From Chryseobacterium sp. ISL-80 (GTDB lineage Bacteria; Bacillota; Bacilli; Bacillales; Cytobacillaceae), in NCBI GenBank assembly GCA_018613055.1, contig JAGGQZ010000001.1, forward strand, positions 152,348 through 216,347: a DNA stretch of 64,000 nt. The letters run 5' to 3'. The number at the start of each line of letters is the position of its first letter. The first letter of the stretch is position 1. The translations under genes were made by a program, and so were the position numbers. The notes beneath the pieces are model-generated. The model was not told where the DNA came from and searched no databases. It saw only the letters and a list, made by a program, of their open reading frames with translations. Of this stretch, positions 17,628-27,141 are shown in pieces.

Positions 17628-18935
17628 ATGACAGAAGCAACAGTAAATGTCATTGGTGCCGGTCTTGCCGGAAGTGAAGCTGCCTGGCAGCTTGCCGAGA
17701 GAGGCATCAAAGTCAACCTATATGAAATGAGGCCGGTGAAGCAGACACCTGCCCACCATACCGATAAATTTGCCGAGCTGGTTTGCAGTAATTCTTTACG
17801 GGCGAATACATTGACAAATGCCGTAGGAGTATTAAAGGAAGAAATGAGAATGCTAAATTCTGTCATCATCGGAGCTGCAGACGCATGTGCTGTTCCAGCT
17901 GGCGGTGCTCTGGCTGTCGACCGGCATGAATTTGCTGCTCACGTAACGAATTCTGTAAAAGAGCATCCGAACGTAACGGTCATTAATGAAGAAATCACTG
18001 AAATTCCTGAAGGGCCTACCGTCATTGCCACCGGGCCATTGACAAGCCAAGCATTGTCCGAGCAATTGAAGCAGCTTACTGGGGAAGAATATCTATACTT
18101 TTATGATGCGGCTGCACCGATCCTCGAAAAGGAAAGCATCGATATGGATAAAGTCTACCTGAAATCCAGATATGATAAAGGCGAAGCTGCCTACCTTAAC
18201 TGTCCAATGACAGAAGAAGAATTCGACAGATTTTACGAAGCGTTAATTACCGCTGAAACTGTTCCGTTGAAGGAATTCGAAAAGGAAGTCTTTTTCGAAG
18301 GCTGCATGCCGATTGAGGTTATGGCACAAAGAGGAAGAAAGACGATGCTGTTTGGCCCTATGAAACCAGTAGGTCTAGAGGATCCAAGAACAGGGAAAAG
18401 GCCATATGCTGTTGTCCAGCTGCGCCAGGATGATGCTGCGGGCACATTGTACAATATTGTTGGCTTCCAGACACATTTGAAATGGGGTCCGCAAAAAGAA
18501 GTGCTAAGGTTAATTCCGGGTCTTGAAAATGCTGAGATCGTCCGTTATGGTGTCATGCACCGCAACACGTTCATCAATTCTCCAAGAGTCCTTAAAGCGA
18601 CATATCAATTCAGGAATAGAGAGGATTTATTTTTTGCGGGACAGATGACCGGTGTCGAAGGTTATGTAGAATCTGCTGCCAGCGGCTTGATTGCCGGAAT
18701 CAATGCTGCACGTCTTGTCAAAGGGGAAGAGCCAGTTGAATTCCCGCATGAAACAGCGATGGGCAGTATGGCGAGATATATTACAACAACTAACGCAAAG
18801 AATTTCCAGCCGATGAACGCTAACTTTGGTCTTTTCCCTGATCTTCCAGAGAAAATCAAAGCCAAGCAGGAACGTAATGAAAAGCATGCTTCCAGAGCAT
18901 TGGAAACAATTCAGAAATTTGTGAAAAATTTGTAA
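17628..18935 (+). CDS. trmFO: Folate- and FAD-dependent tRNA (uracil-54) methyltransferase TrmFO
   Basis: A 435-residue flavoprotein that makes m5U54 (ribothymidine) in the T-loop of tRNA using methylene-THF. N-terminal FAD dinucleotide fold [16 protein letters not shown], then [35 protein letters not shown] with the catalytic-region Cys, and [19 protein letters not shown]. The ATG at 17628 has GGAGGA 7 bases upstream and gives the usual length. An ATG five codons earlier overlaps that ribosome site. Confidence 0.97.
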   Translation: MTEATVNVIGAGLAGSEAAWQLAERGIKVNLYEMRPVKQTPAHHTDKFAELVCSNSLRANTLTNAVGVLKEEMRMLNSVIIGAADACAVPAGGALAVDRHEFAAHVTNSVKEHPNVTVINEEITEIPEGPTVIATGPLTSQALSEQLKQLTGEEYLYFYDAAAPILEKESIDMDKVYLKSRYDKGEAAYLNCPMTEEEFDRFYEALITAETVPLKEFEKEVFFEGCMPIEVMAQRGRKTMLFGPMKPVGLEDPRTGKRPYAVVQLRQDDAAGTLYNIVGFQTHLKWGPQKEVLRLIPGLENAEIVRYGVMHRNTFINSPRVLKATYQFRNREDLFFAGQMTGVEGYVESAASGLIAGINAARLVKGEEPVEFPHETAMGSMARYITTTNAKNFQPMNANFGLFPDLPEKIKAKQERNEKHASRALETIQKFVKNL

Positions 18936-18959
18936 TTTCTATTGCGAGGGCTATATAAA
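18930..18959 (+). promoter_or_regulatory. Weak candidate promoter for xerC-hslVU
   Basis: TTGTAA, overlapping the trmFO stop, then 18 bases and TATAAA. GGGCTA / TAGCCC arms bracket the -10 area and could form a leader hairpin. Tentative. Confidence 0.3.
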
Positions 18960-18995
18960 TATGATACTATTTAGTAGCCCTTGTGAGGTGATAAG

Positions 18996-19898
18996 ATGGA
19001 AGCAAATGTGAACAATTCTTTAAAGTTGTTTATTGAATATTTACAAATTGAGAAAAACTACTCACAATATACAATTGAACATTATCAACATGATATTAGG
19101 GGATTTTTTTTGTTCATGTCTGAACAAGGGCTGACAAGTCTGGATGATGTTGAGTATGCGGACACAAGGATTTACCTGACAAAATTATTTGATCAGCAGC
19201 TCTCCAGAAAATCAGTCGCGCGGAAGATTTCCTGCATGCGCAGCTTTTATAAGTTTTTGCTTCGTGAGAAAATGGTCGGTGACAATCCATTTTCGCTTGT
19301 ATCCATCCCGAAACTGGAAAAGCGGCTGCCGGATTTTTTTTATGAAGAGGAACTATCTCAGCTGTTCAAAGCATGTGAAACCGAAACAGCACTTGGAAAA
19401 AGGAACAATGCACTCCTGGAGCTGCTTTATGCAACGGGAATCCGTGTAGGTGAGTGCTGTAAAATACAGGTGAAGGAAGTGGATTTGTCTCTTTCGACTG
19501 TTTTGGTTCATGGAAAAAGGAAAAAGGATCGATATGTGCCTTTCGGAAGTTTTGCTCAGGATGCGATTGAAGACTACATAAAGAATGGGAGGCCAGACTT
19601 GCTGAACGGCAAGGATGATCATGGCCAATTGTTCGTAAACTTCCGTGGAGGCCCTCTTTCAGACAGAGGGATCAGGGAAATTCTGAACAAACTAATTGAA
19701 AAGTCTGCCCTTACCGGTAAAATCCATCCGCATAAATTGCGGCATTCCTTTGCGACACATATGATGAGCAACGGAGCTGATATGAGGACTGTCCAGGAGC
19801 TTCTGGGGCATGCCTTCCTGTCTTCGACGCAAGTATATACCCATGTTACAAAGGAACACTTACGCAATATTTATATGTCACACCACCCGAGGGCATAA
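18996..19898 (+). CDS. xerC: Tyrosine recombinase XerC (CodV)
   Basis: A 300-residue site-specific recombinase that acts with XerD at dif to resolve chromosome dimers. N-terminal SAM-like core-binding domain (about 1-90), then the catalytic domain with Arg in [12 protein letters not shown], Lys in [39 protein letters not shown] and the nucleophile Tyr281. It starts the xerC-hslV-hslU-codY cluster, 20 bases before hslV, as in B. subtilis codV-clpQ-clpY-codY. Start ATG after GAGGTGAT. Confidence 0.96.
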   Translation: MEANVNNSLKLFIEYLQIEKNYSQYTIEHYQHDIRGFFLFMSEQGLTSLDDVEYADTRIYLTKLFDQQLSRKSVARKISCMRSFYKFLLREKMVGDNPFSLVSIPKLEKRLPDFFYEEELSQLFKACETETALGKRNNALLELLYATGIRVGECCKIQVKEVDLSLSTVLVHGKRKKDRYVPFGSFAQDAIEDYIKNGRPDLLNGKDDHGQLFVNFRGGPLSDRGIREILNKLIEKSALTGKIHPHKLRHSFATHMMSNGADMRTVQELLGHAFLSSTQVYTHVTKEHLRNIYMSHHPRA

Positions 19899-19918
19899 GC
19901 CAAAAGGAGGACGAAAAG

Positions 19919-20461
19919 ATGTCGGAATTCCATGCCACTACGATATTTGCTGTTCAACATAAAGGGCAATGCGCCATGTCAGGCGATGGTCAGGTTACCA
20001 TGGGCAATGCTGTAGTGATGAAACACACAGCAAAGAAGGTCCGGAAGTTGTTTAATGGTAAAGTAATTGCAGGTTTTGCTGGTTCGGTAGCTGATGCGTT
20101 CACCTTGTTTGAAAAGTTCGAAGGCAAGCTGGAGGAATACAACGGCAATCTTCAGAGGGCTGCTGTGGAGCTTGCCAAACAGTGGAGGAGCGACAAAGTC
20201 CTCCGACAGCTTGAAGCCATGCTGATCGTAATGAATGAAAGTGGTATGCTTCTCATTTCCGGAACTGGTGAAGTCATCGAACCTGATGACGGCATTCTTG
20301 CCATCGGCTCTGGCGGGAATTATGCCTTGTCTGCTGGCCGTGCGTTAAAGCAATATGCTGGGGACCATCTGACAGCTAAAGATATCGCGAAGTCTTCATT
20401 GGAAATTGCAGCTGATATTTGTGTCTACACAAACCACAATATCATTGTGGAAGAACTGTAA
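19919..20461 (+). CDS. hslV: ATP-dependent protease subunit HslV (ClpQ/CodW)
   Basis: A 180-residue proteasome-like peptidase that forms the proteolytic core with HslU. The N-terminus is [16 protein letters not shown]. The TTI normally exposed as the catalytic Thr lies six residues in, after a short extension with Ser2, as in B. subtilis CodW, which is reported to use an N-terminal Ser. SGDGQVTMG and [14 protein letters not shown] are conserved. The ribosome site AAAGGAGG is strong. hslU starts 21 bases after the stop. Confidence 0.96.
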   Translation: MSEFHATTIFAVQHKGQCAMSGDGQVTMGNAVVMKHTAKKVRKLFNGKVIAGFAGSVADAFTLFEKFEGKLEEYNGNLQRAAVELAKQWRSDKVLRQLEAMLIVMNESGMLLISGTGEVIEPDDGILAIGSGGNYALSAGRALKQYAGDHLTAKDIAKSSLEIAADICVYTNHNIIVEEL

Positions 20462-20482
20462 TGATAAAAAGGAGTGATGAGT

Positions 20483-21889
20483 GTGAAACAAACAACAAAT
20501 TTAACTCCAAGGCAGATCGTTGAAAAGCTGGACCAGTATATAATCGGACAAAAGGATGCAAAAAAAGCGGTGGCAGTTGCTCTTAGGAACAGGTATCGCC
20601 GTGGATTGCTCGCTGAAAATATCAGGGATGAGATCATTCCCAAGAACATCCTGATGATTGGACCCACGGGCGTCGGTAAAACGGAAATTGCCAGAAGGAT
20701 GGCTAAATTGGTTGGCGCTCCTTTCGTCAAGGTTGAAGCCACCAAATTTACCGAAGTCGGCTATGTGGGCCGTGATGTCGAGTCAATGGTCAGGGATCTG
20801 GTCGAAACATCAATCAGACTTGTGAAAGAAGAGAAGATGGAGAAGGTCAAGGAACCAGCGGAAGAGAATGCAAATCGCCGTCTCGTTGAGCTCCTTGTCC
20901 CATCAGCGAAAAAATCGGTGAATTATAAAAATCCTTTGGAAATGCTCTTTGGCGGCAGCCAGCAGCAGCCTGAACAAGAAACAAGCCAGTCCGAGGATAT
21001 GGGATTATTCGAAAAACGGAAAATCATTAAGCAAAGGCTCGAACAAGGAGAGCTTGAAGATGAGCTGGTAACCGTTGAAGTCGAAGAGCAGGCGCCTTCC
21101 ATGTTTGATATGCTCCAGGGCTCCGGGATGGAACAAATGGGGATGAACATGCAGGATGCATTAAGCGGCCTGATGCCAAAGAAACGGAAGAAACGGAAAC
21201 TTCCTGTACGTGAGGCAAGGAAATTGCTGATCAACGAGGAAGCGCAAAAGCTGATCGATATGGATGAGGTTACGCAGGAAGCTACATATCGTGCTGAGCA
21301 GGCGGGTATCATTTTCATTGATGAAATTGACAAAATCGCCAGCAAGAATTCCGGCGGTTCCAGTGCGGACGTCTCTCGAGAGGGTGTTCAACGAGACATC
21401 CTGCCTGTAGTGGAAGGTTCGACGGTCAACACGAAATATGGTCCTGTCAAAACAGATCACATCTTATTCGTCGCTGCAGGTGCCTTCCATATGGCAAAAC
21501 CGTCTGATCTGATACCGGAACTGCAAGGTCGTTTCCCGATTCGCGTCGAGCTCACCAAGCTGACTGTTGATGATTTCTATCGGATTCTGGTTGAACCAGA
21601 TAATGCATTGACAAAGCAATATGAAGCTTTATTGGAAACAGAAGGTATACAAATTGAATTTTCTGACGATGCTATTCGTAAGATAGCAGAAGTCGCATTC
21701 GAAGTGAATCAGAATACGGATAATATTGGAGCCAGAAGGCTGCAGACGATTCTGGAGAAGCTTCTTGAAGATCTGAGCTTTGAAGCACCAGACATCAATA
21801 TGGAGAAGGTAGCGATCACTCCGCAATATGTTGAAGAAAAACTGGGCGCTATCTCAAGAAATAAGGATTTAAGCCAGTTCATATTATAA
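20483..21889 (+). CDS. hslU: ATP-dependent protease ATPase subunit HslU (ClpY)
   Basis: A 468-residue AAA+ unfoldase partner of Hsl[21 protein letters not shown], Walker A GPTGVGKT (60-67), an inserted I-domain (Gln/Glu/Met-rich, about 135-245), Walker [11 protein letters not shown], and the C-terminal tail [12 protein letters not shown] that docks into HslV. Start choice: AAGGAG at 20468-20473 places GTG at 20483 at good spacing and gives the family length. ATG at 20477 and GTG at 20474 are too close to it. Confidence 0.96.
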   Translation: MKQTTNLTPRQIVEKLDQYIIGQKDAKKAVAVALRNRYRRGLLAENIRDEIIPKNILMIGPTGVGKTEIARRMAKLVGAPFVKVEATKFTEVGYVGRDVESMVRDLVETSIRLVKEEKMEKVKEPAEENANRRLVELLVPSAKKSVNYKNPLEMLFGGSQQQPEQETSQSEDMGLFEKRKIIKQRLEQGELEDELVTVEVEEQAPSMFDMLQGSGMEQMGMNMQDALSGLMPKKRKKRKLPVREARKLLINEEAQKLIDMDEVTQEATYRAEQAGIIFIDEIDKIASKNSGGSSADVSREGVQRDILPVVEGSTVNTKYGPVKTDHILFVAAGAFHMAKPSDLIPELQGRFPIRVELTKLTVDDFYRILVEPDNALTKQYEALLETEGIQIEFSDDAIRKIAEVAFEVNQNTDNIGARRLQTILEKLLEDLSFEAPDINMEKVAITPQYVEEKLGAISRNKDLSQFIL

Positions 21890-21913
21890 TGGTTAACCGT
21901 TTTAATGCATACT

Positions 21914-21945
21914 CAATAGGGTAGACAAATAAAGGCTGCCTATTG
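21914..21945 (+). other. Hairpin in hslU-codY spacer
   Basis: CAATAGG and CCTATTG form a 7-base stem with an 18-base loop, with no T-run. It could mark mRNA processing or partial attenuation before codY. Weak. Confidence 0.35.
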
Positions 21946-22018
21946 TGCTAAAGCATTGAAACAAGCCATTATTAAAATAAACGTTATTTTTGTTTGAAGC
22001 AAATAGGAGGAAGAAACA

Positions 22019-22798
22019 ATGGACTTACTATCAAAAACGAGAAAAATTAATGCCCTGCTCCAAAAAGCTGCCGGTAAACCGGTGAACTTCAAAGAAATGT
22101 CAGAAACACTAAGTGAAGTAATCGAAGCAAATATCTTTGTTGTCAGCCGCAGAGGGAAGCTGCTAGGCGTCGGAATCAATCAGCAAATTGAAAACGAGCG
22201 CATGGTAAAAATGCTTGAAGACCGCCAGTTCCCTGAAGAGTATACAAAGAATCTATTCAACATCCAGGAGACATCTCCGAATTTGGATGTGGACAGTGAG
22301 TATACAGCATTCCCTGTTGAAAACAGAGAGTTATTCAAGAATGGATTGACAACAATTGTGCCAATCATCGGCGGCGGCGAGCGACTTGGAACATTAATCC
22401 TTGCTCGTCTGGAAGAACAGTTCCATGACGATGATCTTATCCTTGCCGAATACGGCGCAACTGTTGTAGGAATGGAAATCCTGCGTGAAAAGGCTGAAGA
22501 GATCGAGGATGAAGCACGAAGCAAAGCTGTCGTCCAGATGGCAATCAGCTCACTATCGTACAGCGAACTTGAAGCAATCGAGCACATCTTTGAAGAACTT
22601 AACGGAAAAGAAGGCTTGCTTGTTGCATCAAAAATCGCAGACAGAGTCGGCATCACTCGTTCTGTCATCGTAAACGCATTGCGTAAGCTGGAAAGCGCCG
22701 GCGTCATTGAATCCCGTTCTTTAGGTATGAAAGGAACATACATTAAAGTATTGAACGATAAGTTCTTGTTTGAGCTAGAAAAACTTAAAAATAACTAA
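22019..22798 (+). CDS. codY: GTP- and branched-chain amino acid-sensing transcriptional regulator CodY
   Basis: A 259-residue global repressor of stationary-phase, nitrogen and motility genes, active when GTP and Ile/Leu/Val are plentiful. The N-terminal GAF ligand domain (about 1-155) is followed by a linker helix and the winged helix with recognition segment [20 protein letters not shown]. Length is exactly the family norm. Strong AGGAGGAAG. A terminator follows, and the flagellar operon it regulates in B. subtilis begins 470 bases downstream with a CodY-box-like site in front. Confidence 0.98.
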   Translation: MDLLSKTRKINALLQKAAGKPVNFKEMSETLSEVIEANIFVVSRRGKLLGVGINQQIENERMVKMLEDRQFPEEYTKNLFNIQETSPNLDVDSEYTAFPVENRELFKNGLTTIVPIIGGGERLGTLILARLEEQFHDDDLILAEYGATVVGMEILREKAEEIEDEARSKAVVQMAISSLSYSELEAIEHIFEELNGKEGLLVASKIADRVGITRSVIVNALRKLESAGVIESRSLGMKGTYIKVLNDKFLFELEKLKNN

Positions 22799-22802
22799 AA
22801 GA

Positions 22803-22832
22803 AAAATCCGCTGACCTCAGCGGATTTTTTTT
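22803..22832 (+). terminator. Intrinsic terminator after codY
   Basis: A 12-base stem AAAATCCGCTGA / TCAGCGGATTTT with a CC loop and a run of T. Confidence 0.92.
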
Positions 22833-23107
22833 GGTCTTATTTGGTGAGTCATGATCTAAGCAACCATTGAAATATTACAAAAAGATTGCGGCTTTTTTAC
22901 ACGGGTGCATTCATGGATTGTATTTCTACAGGAAAAAATAAAGAAAATAATGGAAAATAAATAATTACTTATGGGTATTTTAACCCGACTGCGTAACTTT
23001 TAAGGAATATTATTTAATGCTTTTTTCCTGGTTAACTAATAAAACTTTACAAAAAAATGGGTGGTTTTTTAAAAAATATAAATAAAAGTAAACACATAGG
23101 TCTTTTG

Positions 23108-23126
23108 TCCTGTTTTGTAAAATGAG
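23108..23126 (+). repeat. Direct repeat copy 1 upstream of flgB
   Basis: TCCTGTTTTGTAAAATGAG, repeated 133 bases downstream with one A fewer. Confidence 0.7.
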
Positions 23127-23198
23127 CAATATGCATGATAAAAATTAACTGAAAGTACATAGACAGATTATTTCAGATTCTTTACAATTAGTGATAGA

Positions 23199-23226
23199 TT
23201 GACGAAATTCACCAAGGAATTACAAA
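23199..23226 (+). promoter_or_regulatory. Weak candidate sigma-A promoter of fla/che operon
   Basis: TTGACG, 16 bases, TACAAA. The -10 is poor but the site lies about 45 bases before flgB and the CodY-box-like sequence overlaps it. Tentative. Confidence 0.35.
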
Positions 23227-23238
23227 TTTCAGCAAAAT
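23224..23238 (+). promoter_or_regulatory. CodY-box-like sequence before flgB
   Basis: AAATTTCAGCAAAAT matches the CodY box AATTTTCWGAAAATT at 12 of 15 positions. CodY is known to repress the fla/che operon directly in B. subtilis. The site sits 30 bases before the flgB start. Confidence 0.55.
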
Positions 23239-23240
23239 CA

Positions 23241-23258
23241 TCCTGTTTTGTAAATGAG
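23241..23258 (+). repeat. Direct repeat copy 2, running into the flgB ribosome site
   Basis: TCCTGTTTTGTAAATGAG, one base shorter than copy 1. Its end overlaps the flgB ribosome site GAGAGGTG. Confidence 0.7.
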
Positions 23259-23268
23259 AGGTGCAAAA

Positions 23269-23664
23269 ATGAAATTGTTTTCAAATACGGTATCGACGCT
23301 GGAACATGCGCTAAACTACTCTTCTGCAAAGCAGAAAGTTATTTCGCAAAATATTGCCAATGTTGATACGCCTAACTATAAAGCGAAGGATGTGTCTTTC
23401 AAAGCGGTATTTCAGGATGTTATGGGGCAATCCTTTCAAGCGCATAAATCGGACTTACGACATTATGACTTCACCAGCAGACCAAGCCGTATGCCGGGAG
23501 TCATCAATAAACCAAACGTCAATTATAACGAGAATGGGAATAGCGTTGATTTGGATAAAGAAATGGCCGATATGGCAACAAACCAAATTTACTATAATGC
23601 GCTGACTGAGAGGATCAATGGGAAATTCAATACGCTCCAATCCGTCATAAGGGGAGGCAAGTAG
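23269..23664 (+). CDS. flgB: Flagellar basal-body rod protein FlgB
   Basis: A 131-residue proximal rod subunit, exported by the flagellar type III system. The N-terminal rod motif SAKQKVISQNIANVDTPNYK and C-terminal heptad helix MATNQIYYNALTERING are visible. The ATG at 23269 has GAGAGGTG at proper spacing. An ATG five codons earlier lies within the ribosome site and gives non-conserved residues. First gene of the fla/che operon; flgC starts 2 bases after its stop. Confidence 0.97.
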   Translation: MKLFSNTVSTLEHALNYSSAKQKVISQNIANVDTPNYKAKDVSFKAVFQDVMGQSFQAHKSDLRHYDFTSRPSRMPGVINKPNVNYNENGNSVDLDKEMADMATNQIYYNALTERINGKFNTLQSVIRGGK

Positions 23665-23666
23665 GA

Positions 23667-24116
23667 ATGACAATCTTTCATAGCATGGATACGACAGCAT
23701 CTGCGTTAACTGCGCAGCGTCTAAGAATGGACGTCATCTCCTCCAATATGGCGAATGTCGATTCCACAAGAGGTGTGAATGGAGAGCCTTATCGCAGGAA
23801 GATGGTTGTCATGCAGCCAAAGGAAGGAAGCTTCTCTTCATTCCTAAATAAAGCCATGGGAAAAACGGACGGATCAGGAGCTGGAAATGGAGTTAAAGTA
23901 ACAAGAATCATAGAGGACAGAGAAAATCCTCTCAAAATGGTATATGATCCAGAGCATCCCGATGCTGATGCAGATGGCTACGTTGCATATCCTAATGTGG
24001 ACCCTTTAAGGGAGATGGTGGACTTAATAAGTGCCACTCGTTCGTATGAAGCAAACGTTACAGTTTTCAACGCCTCAAAGGGCATGATGATGAAAGCACT
24101 TGAAATTGGAAAGTAA
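23667..24116 (+). CDS. flgC: Flagellar basal-body rod protein FlgC
   Basis: A 149-residue rod subunit that stacks with FlgB. N-terminal LTAQRLRMDVISSNMANVDS and C-terminal PNVDPLREMVDLISATRSYE are the rod/hook family signatures. The ribosome site GGGGAGG lies within the end of flgB. Twelve bases separate it from fliE. Confidence 0.97.
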   Translation: MTIFHSMDTTASALTAQRLRMDVISSNMANVDSTRGVNGEPYRRKMVVMQPKEGSFSSFLNKAMGKTDGSGAGNGVKVTRIIEDRENPLKMVYDPEHPDADADGYVAYPNVDPLREMVDLISATRSYEANVTVFNASKGMMMKALEIGK

Positions 24117-24128
24117 GGAGATAACTAA

Positions 24129-24440
24129 ATGAATACAGCTGGGATCAATTCGGTAACCCAAATGGTCAAGCCTTTTGAAACAAAAGGGTCTGCTCCCACA
24201 CCTACACCATACGAAGCGCAGAAAAGTTTTTCGTCCGTACTTAAGCAATCAATTGAAAATTTAAATGAAACTCAGCTTCAATCCGATGTGCTGACCGAAA
24301 AACTTGCTCGTGGAGAAAATATTGACCTTCACCAGGTGATGATCGCAAGCCAAAAGGCGAGCATTACACTGCAGGCAACCATGGAAGTCAGAAATAAAGT
24401 GATCGAAGCATATCAAGAAATGATGAGAATGCAAGTTTAA
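24129..24440 (+). CDS. fliE: Flagellar hook-basal body complex protein FliE
   Basis: A 103-residue adaptor between the MS ring (FliF) and the rod. An N-terminal disordered segment precedes two helices, with the family motif LHQVMIASQKASITLQATMEVRNKVIEAYQEMMRMQV-like end (about 68-103). Length is normal. Start ATG after AAGGAGAT. A hairpin lies between this gene and fliF. Confidence 0.96.
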   Translation: MNTAGINSVTQMVKPFETKGSAPTPTPYEAQKSFSSVLKQSIENLNETQLQSDVLTEKLARGENIDLHQVMIASQKASITLQATMEVRNKVIEAYQEMMRMQV

Positions 24441-24468
24441 TATTATTGGCTAAAAACTAAGATTAGAT

Positions 24469-24507
24469 CGGTTATTAGCTGTATAAAAAGAAGAGACATA
24501 ATAACCG
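24469..24507 (+). other. Hairpin abutting the fliF ribosome-binding site
   Basis: CGGTTATTA (24469-24477) and TAATAACCG (24499-24507) are perfect 9-base arms around a 21-base purine-rich loop. The last base of the right arm is the first G of the fliF ribosome site GGGGGA. No T-run follows. It may tune translation of fliF or mark mRNA processing. Confidence 0.6.
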
Positions 24508-24517
24508 GGGGATTGAA

Positions 24518-26113
24518 ATGAAAGAAACCGTTCAAAAGTATATACATACAATGAAGGATTTCTGGCAAGGGCGCACCAGAAAACAAAAAATAAGTATTGG
24601 GGCGTCTATTTTCTTTATTTTGACCGTTGCCGTCCTAACCGCTTTTTTGGCCACAAGGACTTCCCTAGTGCCGCTTTATAGCAATCTATCACCCGCCGAG
24701 ACGGGAACAATCAAAGAAAGTCTTGATGCCAGGGGCATTAAATCAGAAATAACGGATGGCGGAAAAACCATTATGGTTCCCGAAGAGTCAGTCGATAGCT
24801 TGAAAGTAGAGCTGGCCGCTGAAGGGATTCCGAAGTCGGGCAGTATCGATTATTCATTCTTTAGCCAGAACGCAGGCATGGGCATGACAGATAACGAGTT
24901 CAATGTACTGAAGCTTGAAGCCATGCAGACGGAATTGGCCAATTTGATGAAAGGAATCGATGGAGTCAATGATGCCAAGGTAATGATCAACCTTCCTGAA
25001 AAAGGAATATTTGTCAGTGATAATGAGGAGCCGGCTTCGGCATCCATCGTGCTCAACACCAGTCCGGGTTATCAATTTAAGGATGAACAGATCACTGCTC
25101 TTTACCATCTGGTAGCAAAAAGTGTTCCGAATCTTCCTACTGATAATATCGTCATCATGAATCAGTTTTTTGAGTACTTTGATTTAAAAAATGAAAAAAA
25201 TTCCAGTGGCGCTACATTCGCCTCACAGCATGAAATTAAACAAGAGATTGAAAGAGATGTTCAGAGACAAGTCCAAAATATGCTCGGAACGCTAATGGGT
25301 CATGATAAAGTCGTTGTTTCAGTAACTGCCGATATTGACTTTACCCAGGAAAACAGGGAAGAAAACCTCGTTGAGCCTGTTGATAAAGAAAATATGGAAG
25401 GAATCGCAATCAGTGCCCAGCGGATTACAGAGACATTTACGGGTAATGCTGATCAGGCTGGAGGGATTCCTGAAGGAGGCAATCCTGGAGAAACGACTGG
25501 TTCCCAATACCTTGAGGGAGCGACCGGGAACGGTGACTATGAACGAGTGGAAGAAACCATTAATAATGAAGTAAGCAGGATCCGTAAAGAAATAACAGAA
25601 AGCCCGTACAAGGTGAGGGATTTGGGAATCCAGGTAATGGTTGAACCTCCGACTCCTGATGACCCTAATTCATTGCCTCAGGAAAGAAGAGAAGATATAA
25701 CCAAAATCCTCGGTACGATTATCAGGACAACTATTGATAAAGATGCTCTTGGAACAGAGTTGACTGATGAGGTGATTGAGGACAAGGTTGTCGTTTCTGT
25801 CCAGCCGTTCAACGGAAAGGTCACATTCGATAATCAGGTTGTTGAAAAACTGCCTTGGTGGGTATACCTCATCGGCGGATTGCTGCTGGCGGTAATTGTC
25901 GTCCTGCTGCTGTTATTCATGAGATCAAGAAAGAACAAAGTGGAAGAAGAAGAGTATGTCATGGAAGAAAAGTATGAACCAATTCGTGTTCCTGATGTGA
26001 ACAAGGAATTTGAAACAGAAGGCACAATGAAGAAAAAACAGCTGGAAAAAATGGCGAAAGAAAAGCCAGAGGATTTCGCAAAGCTATTGCGGACATGGAT
26101 TTCTGAGGATTAG
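24518..26113 (+). CDS. fliF: Flagellar MS-ring protein FliF
   Basis: A 531-residue membrane ring that founds the basal body and houses the export gate. Membrane segments at about 26-45 and 447-467 flank periplasmic YscJ-like ring-building motifs (LVPLYSNLSPAETGTIKESL, AAEGIPKSGSIDYS). The C-terminal cytoplasmic tail, KKKQLEKMAKEKPEDFAKLL and WISED, binds FliG. Start ATG after GGGGGA. fliG follows in 14 bases. Confidence 0.98.
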   Translation: MKETVQKYIHTMKDFWQGRTRKQKISIGASIFFILTVAVLTAFLATRTSLVPLYSNLSPAETGTIKESLDARGIKSEITDGGKTIMVPEESVDSLKVELAAEGIPKSGSIDYSFFSQNAGMGMTDNEFNVLKLEAMQTELANLMKGIDGVNDAKVMINLPEKGIFVSDNEEPASASIVLNTSPGYQFKDEQITALYHLVAKSVPNLPTDNIVIMNQFFEYFDLKNEKNSSGATFASQHEIKQEIERDVQRQVQNMLGTLMGHDKVVVSVTADIDFTQENREENLVEPVDKENMEGIAISAQRITETFTGNADQAGGIPEGGNPGETTGSQYLEGATGNGDYERVEETINNEVSRIRKEITESPYKVRDLGIQVMVEPPTPDDPNSLPQERREDITKILGTIIRTTIDKDALGTELTDEVIEDKVVVSVQPFNGKVTFDNQVVEKLPWWVYLIGGLLLAVIVVLLLLFMRSRKNKVEEEEYVMEEKYEPIRVPDVNKEFETEGTMKKKQLEKMAKEKPEDFAKLLRTWISED

Positions 26114-26127
26114 GAGGGGGACCAACA

Positions 26128-27141
26128 GTGAGGAAAGACCAAAAAGAATTAACTGGAAAACAGAAGGCAGCCATCCTCCTGATCTCGCTTGGACCAGATG
26201 TTTCTGCTTCGGTATACAAGCATCTAAGTGAAGAAGAAATCGAGAAGCTTACACTTGAAATCTCAGGTGTGAAAAAAGTGGACTCCATGGCAAAGGAAGA
26301 AATTCTTGAAGAGTTTCACAGCATTGCGCTGGCGCAGGATTACATCACCCAGGGCGGAATCGGATATGCGAAAACGGTATTGGAAAAAGCATTAGGAACC
26401 GATCAGGCAGCGGTAATCATCAATAGATTGACTTCATCACTGCAAGTAAGGCCGTTTGATTTTGCGAGAAAAGCGGATGCTGGCCAGATTCTCAATTTCA
26501 TCCAAAATGAGCATCCGCAAACGATCGCACTGATCCTTTCTTATTTGGACTCCGCACAGGCCGGACAGATCTTATCTGAACTGCCGCAGGAAGTACAGGC
26601 GGATATTGCCCGTCGTATTGCAGTGATGGACAGTACCTCACCGGAAATCATTAATGAGGTAGAGCAAATCCTTGAAAGAAAGCTGTCAGCTACTGTCACT
26701 CAGGATTATACTCAAACCGGCGGAATCGAGGCTGTTGTTGATGTATTGAACGGTGTAGACCGTGCAACCGAGCGCACAATTCTCGATGCACTGGAAATCC
26801 AGGACCCTGAACTGGCTGAGGAAATCAAAAAGCGGATGTTCGTATTTGAAGATATTGTCACTCTTGATAACCGGGCGATCCAGCGTGTTATCCGCGATTG
26901 TGAAAATGAAGATCTTATGCTTGCTCTTAAGGTATCAAGTGATGAGGTCAAGGAGATTGTCTTCAAAAATATGTCTAAACGGATGATGGAAACCTTCCAG
27001 GATGAAATGGAATTCATGGGCCCTGTAAGGCTGCGTGATGTGGAAGAGGCTCAATCAAGGATTGTTGCCATCATTCGCCGCCTGGAGGAAGCCGGTGAAA
27101 TCGTCATTGCCCGTGGCGGAGGGGATGATATCATTGTCTAG
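26128..27141 (+). CDS. fliG: Flagellar motor switch protein FliG
   Basis: A 337-residue rotor protein that contacts FliF, FliM/FliY and the MotA stator. Three FliG domains: N-terminal TGKQKAAILLISLGPD, middle NEHPQTIALILSYL with the EHPQ motif, and C-terminal torque domain with charged helix FEDIVTLDNRAIQRVIRD. Length is normal. The start is GTG after AGGAGGGGG. The end overlaps the start of fliH. Confidence 0.98.
   Translation: MRKDQKELTGKQKAAILLISLGPDVSASVYKHLSEEEIEKLTLEISGVKKVDSMAKEEILEEFHSIALAQDYITQGGIGYAKTVLEKALGTDQAAVIINRLTSSLQVRPFDFARKADAGQILNFIQNEHPQTIALILSYLDSAQAGQILSELPQEVQADIARRIAVMDSTSPEIINEVEQILERKLSATVTQDYTQTGGIEAVVDVLNGVDRATERTILDALEIQDPELAEEIKKRMFVFEDIVTLDNRAIQRVIRDCENEDLMLALKVSSDEVKEIVFKNMSKRMMETFQDEMEFMGPVRLRDVEEAQSRIVAIIRRLEEAGEIVIARGGGDDIIV

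Larger units (their letters stand above)
22833..23268. other. Regulatory region upstream of the fla/che operon
   Basis: 436 A+T-rich bases without a gene. They contain a GGGT-ATTTTA-ACCC hairpin, a near-identical 18-19 base direct repeat, a weak sigma-A promoter candidate and a CodY-box-like site. I looked for a sigma-D promoter (TAAA and GCCGATAT) and did not find one. Confidence 0.7.

Noticed and set aside
22833-23268. Sigma-D promoter for the fla/che operon
   Set aside because: I searched by eye for TAAA with GCCGATAT-like spacing and found none; only a weak sigma-A candidate remains.
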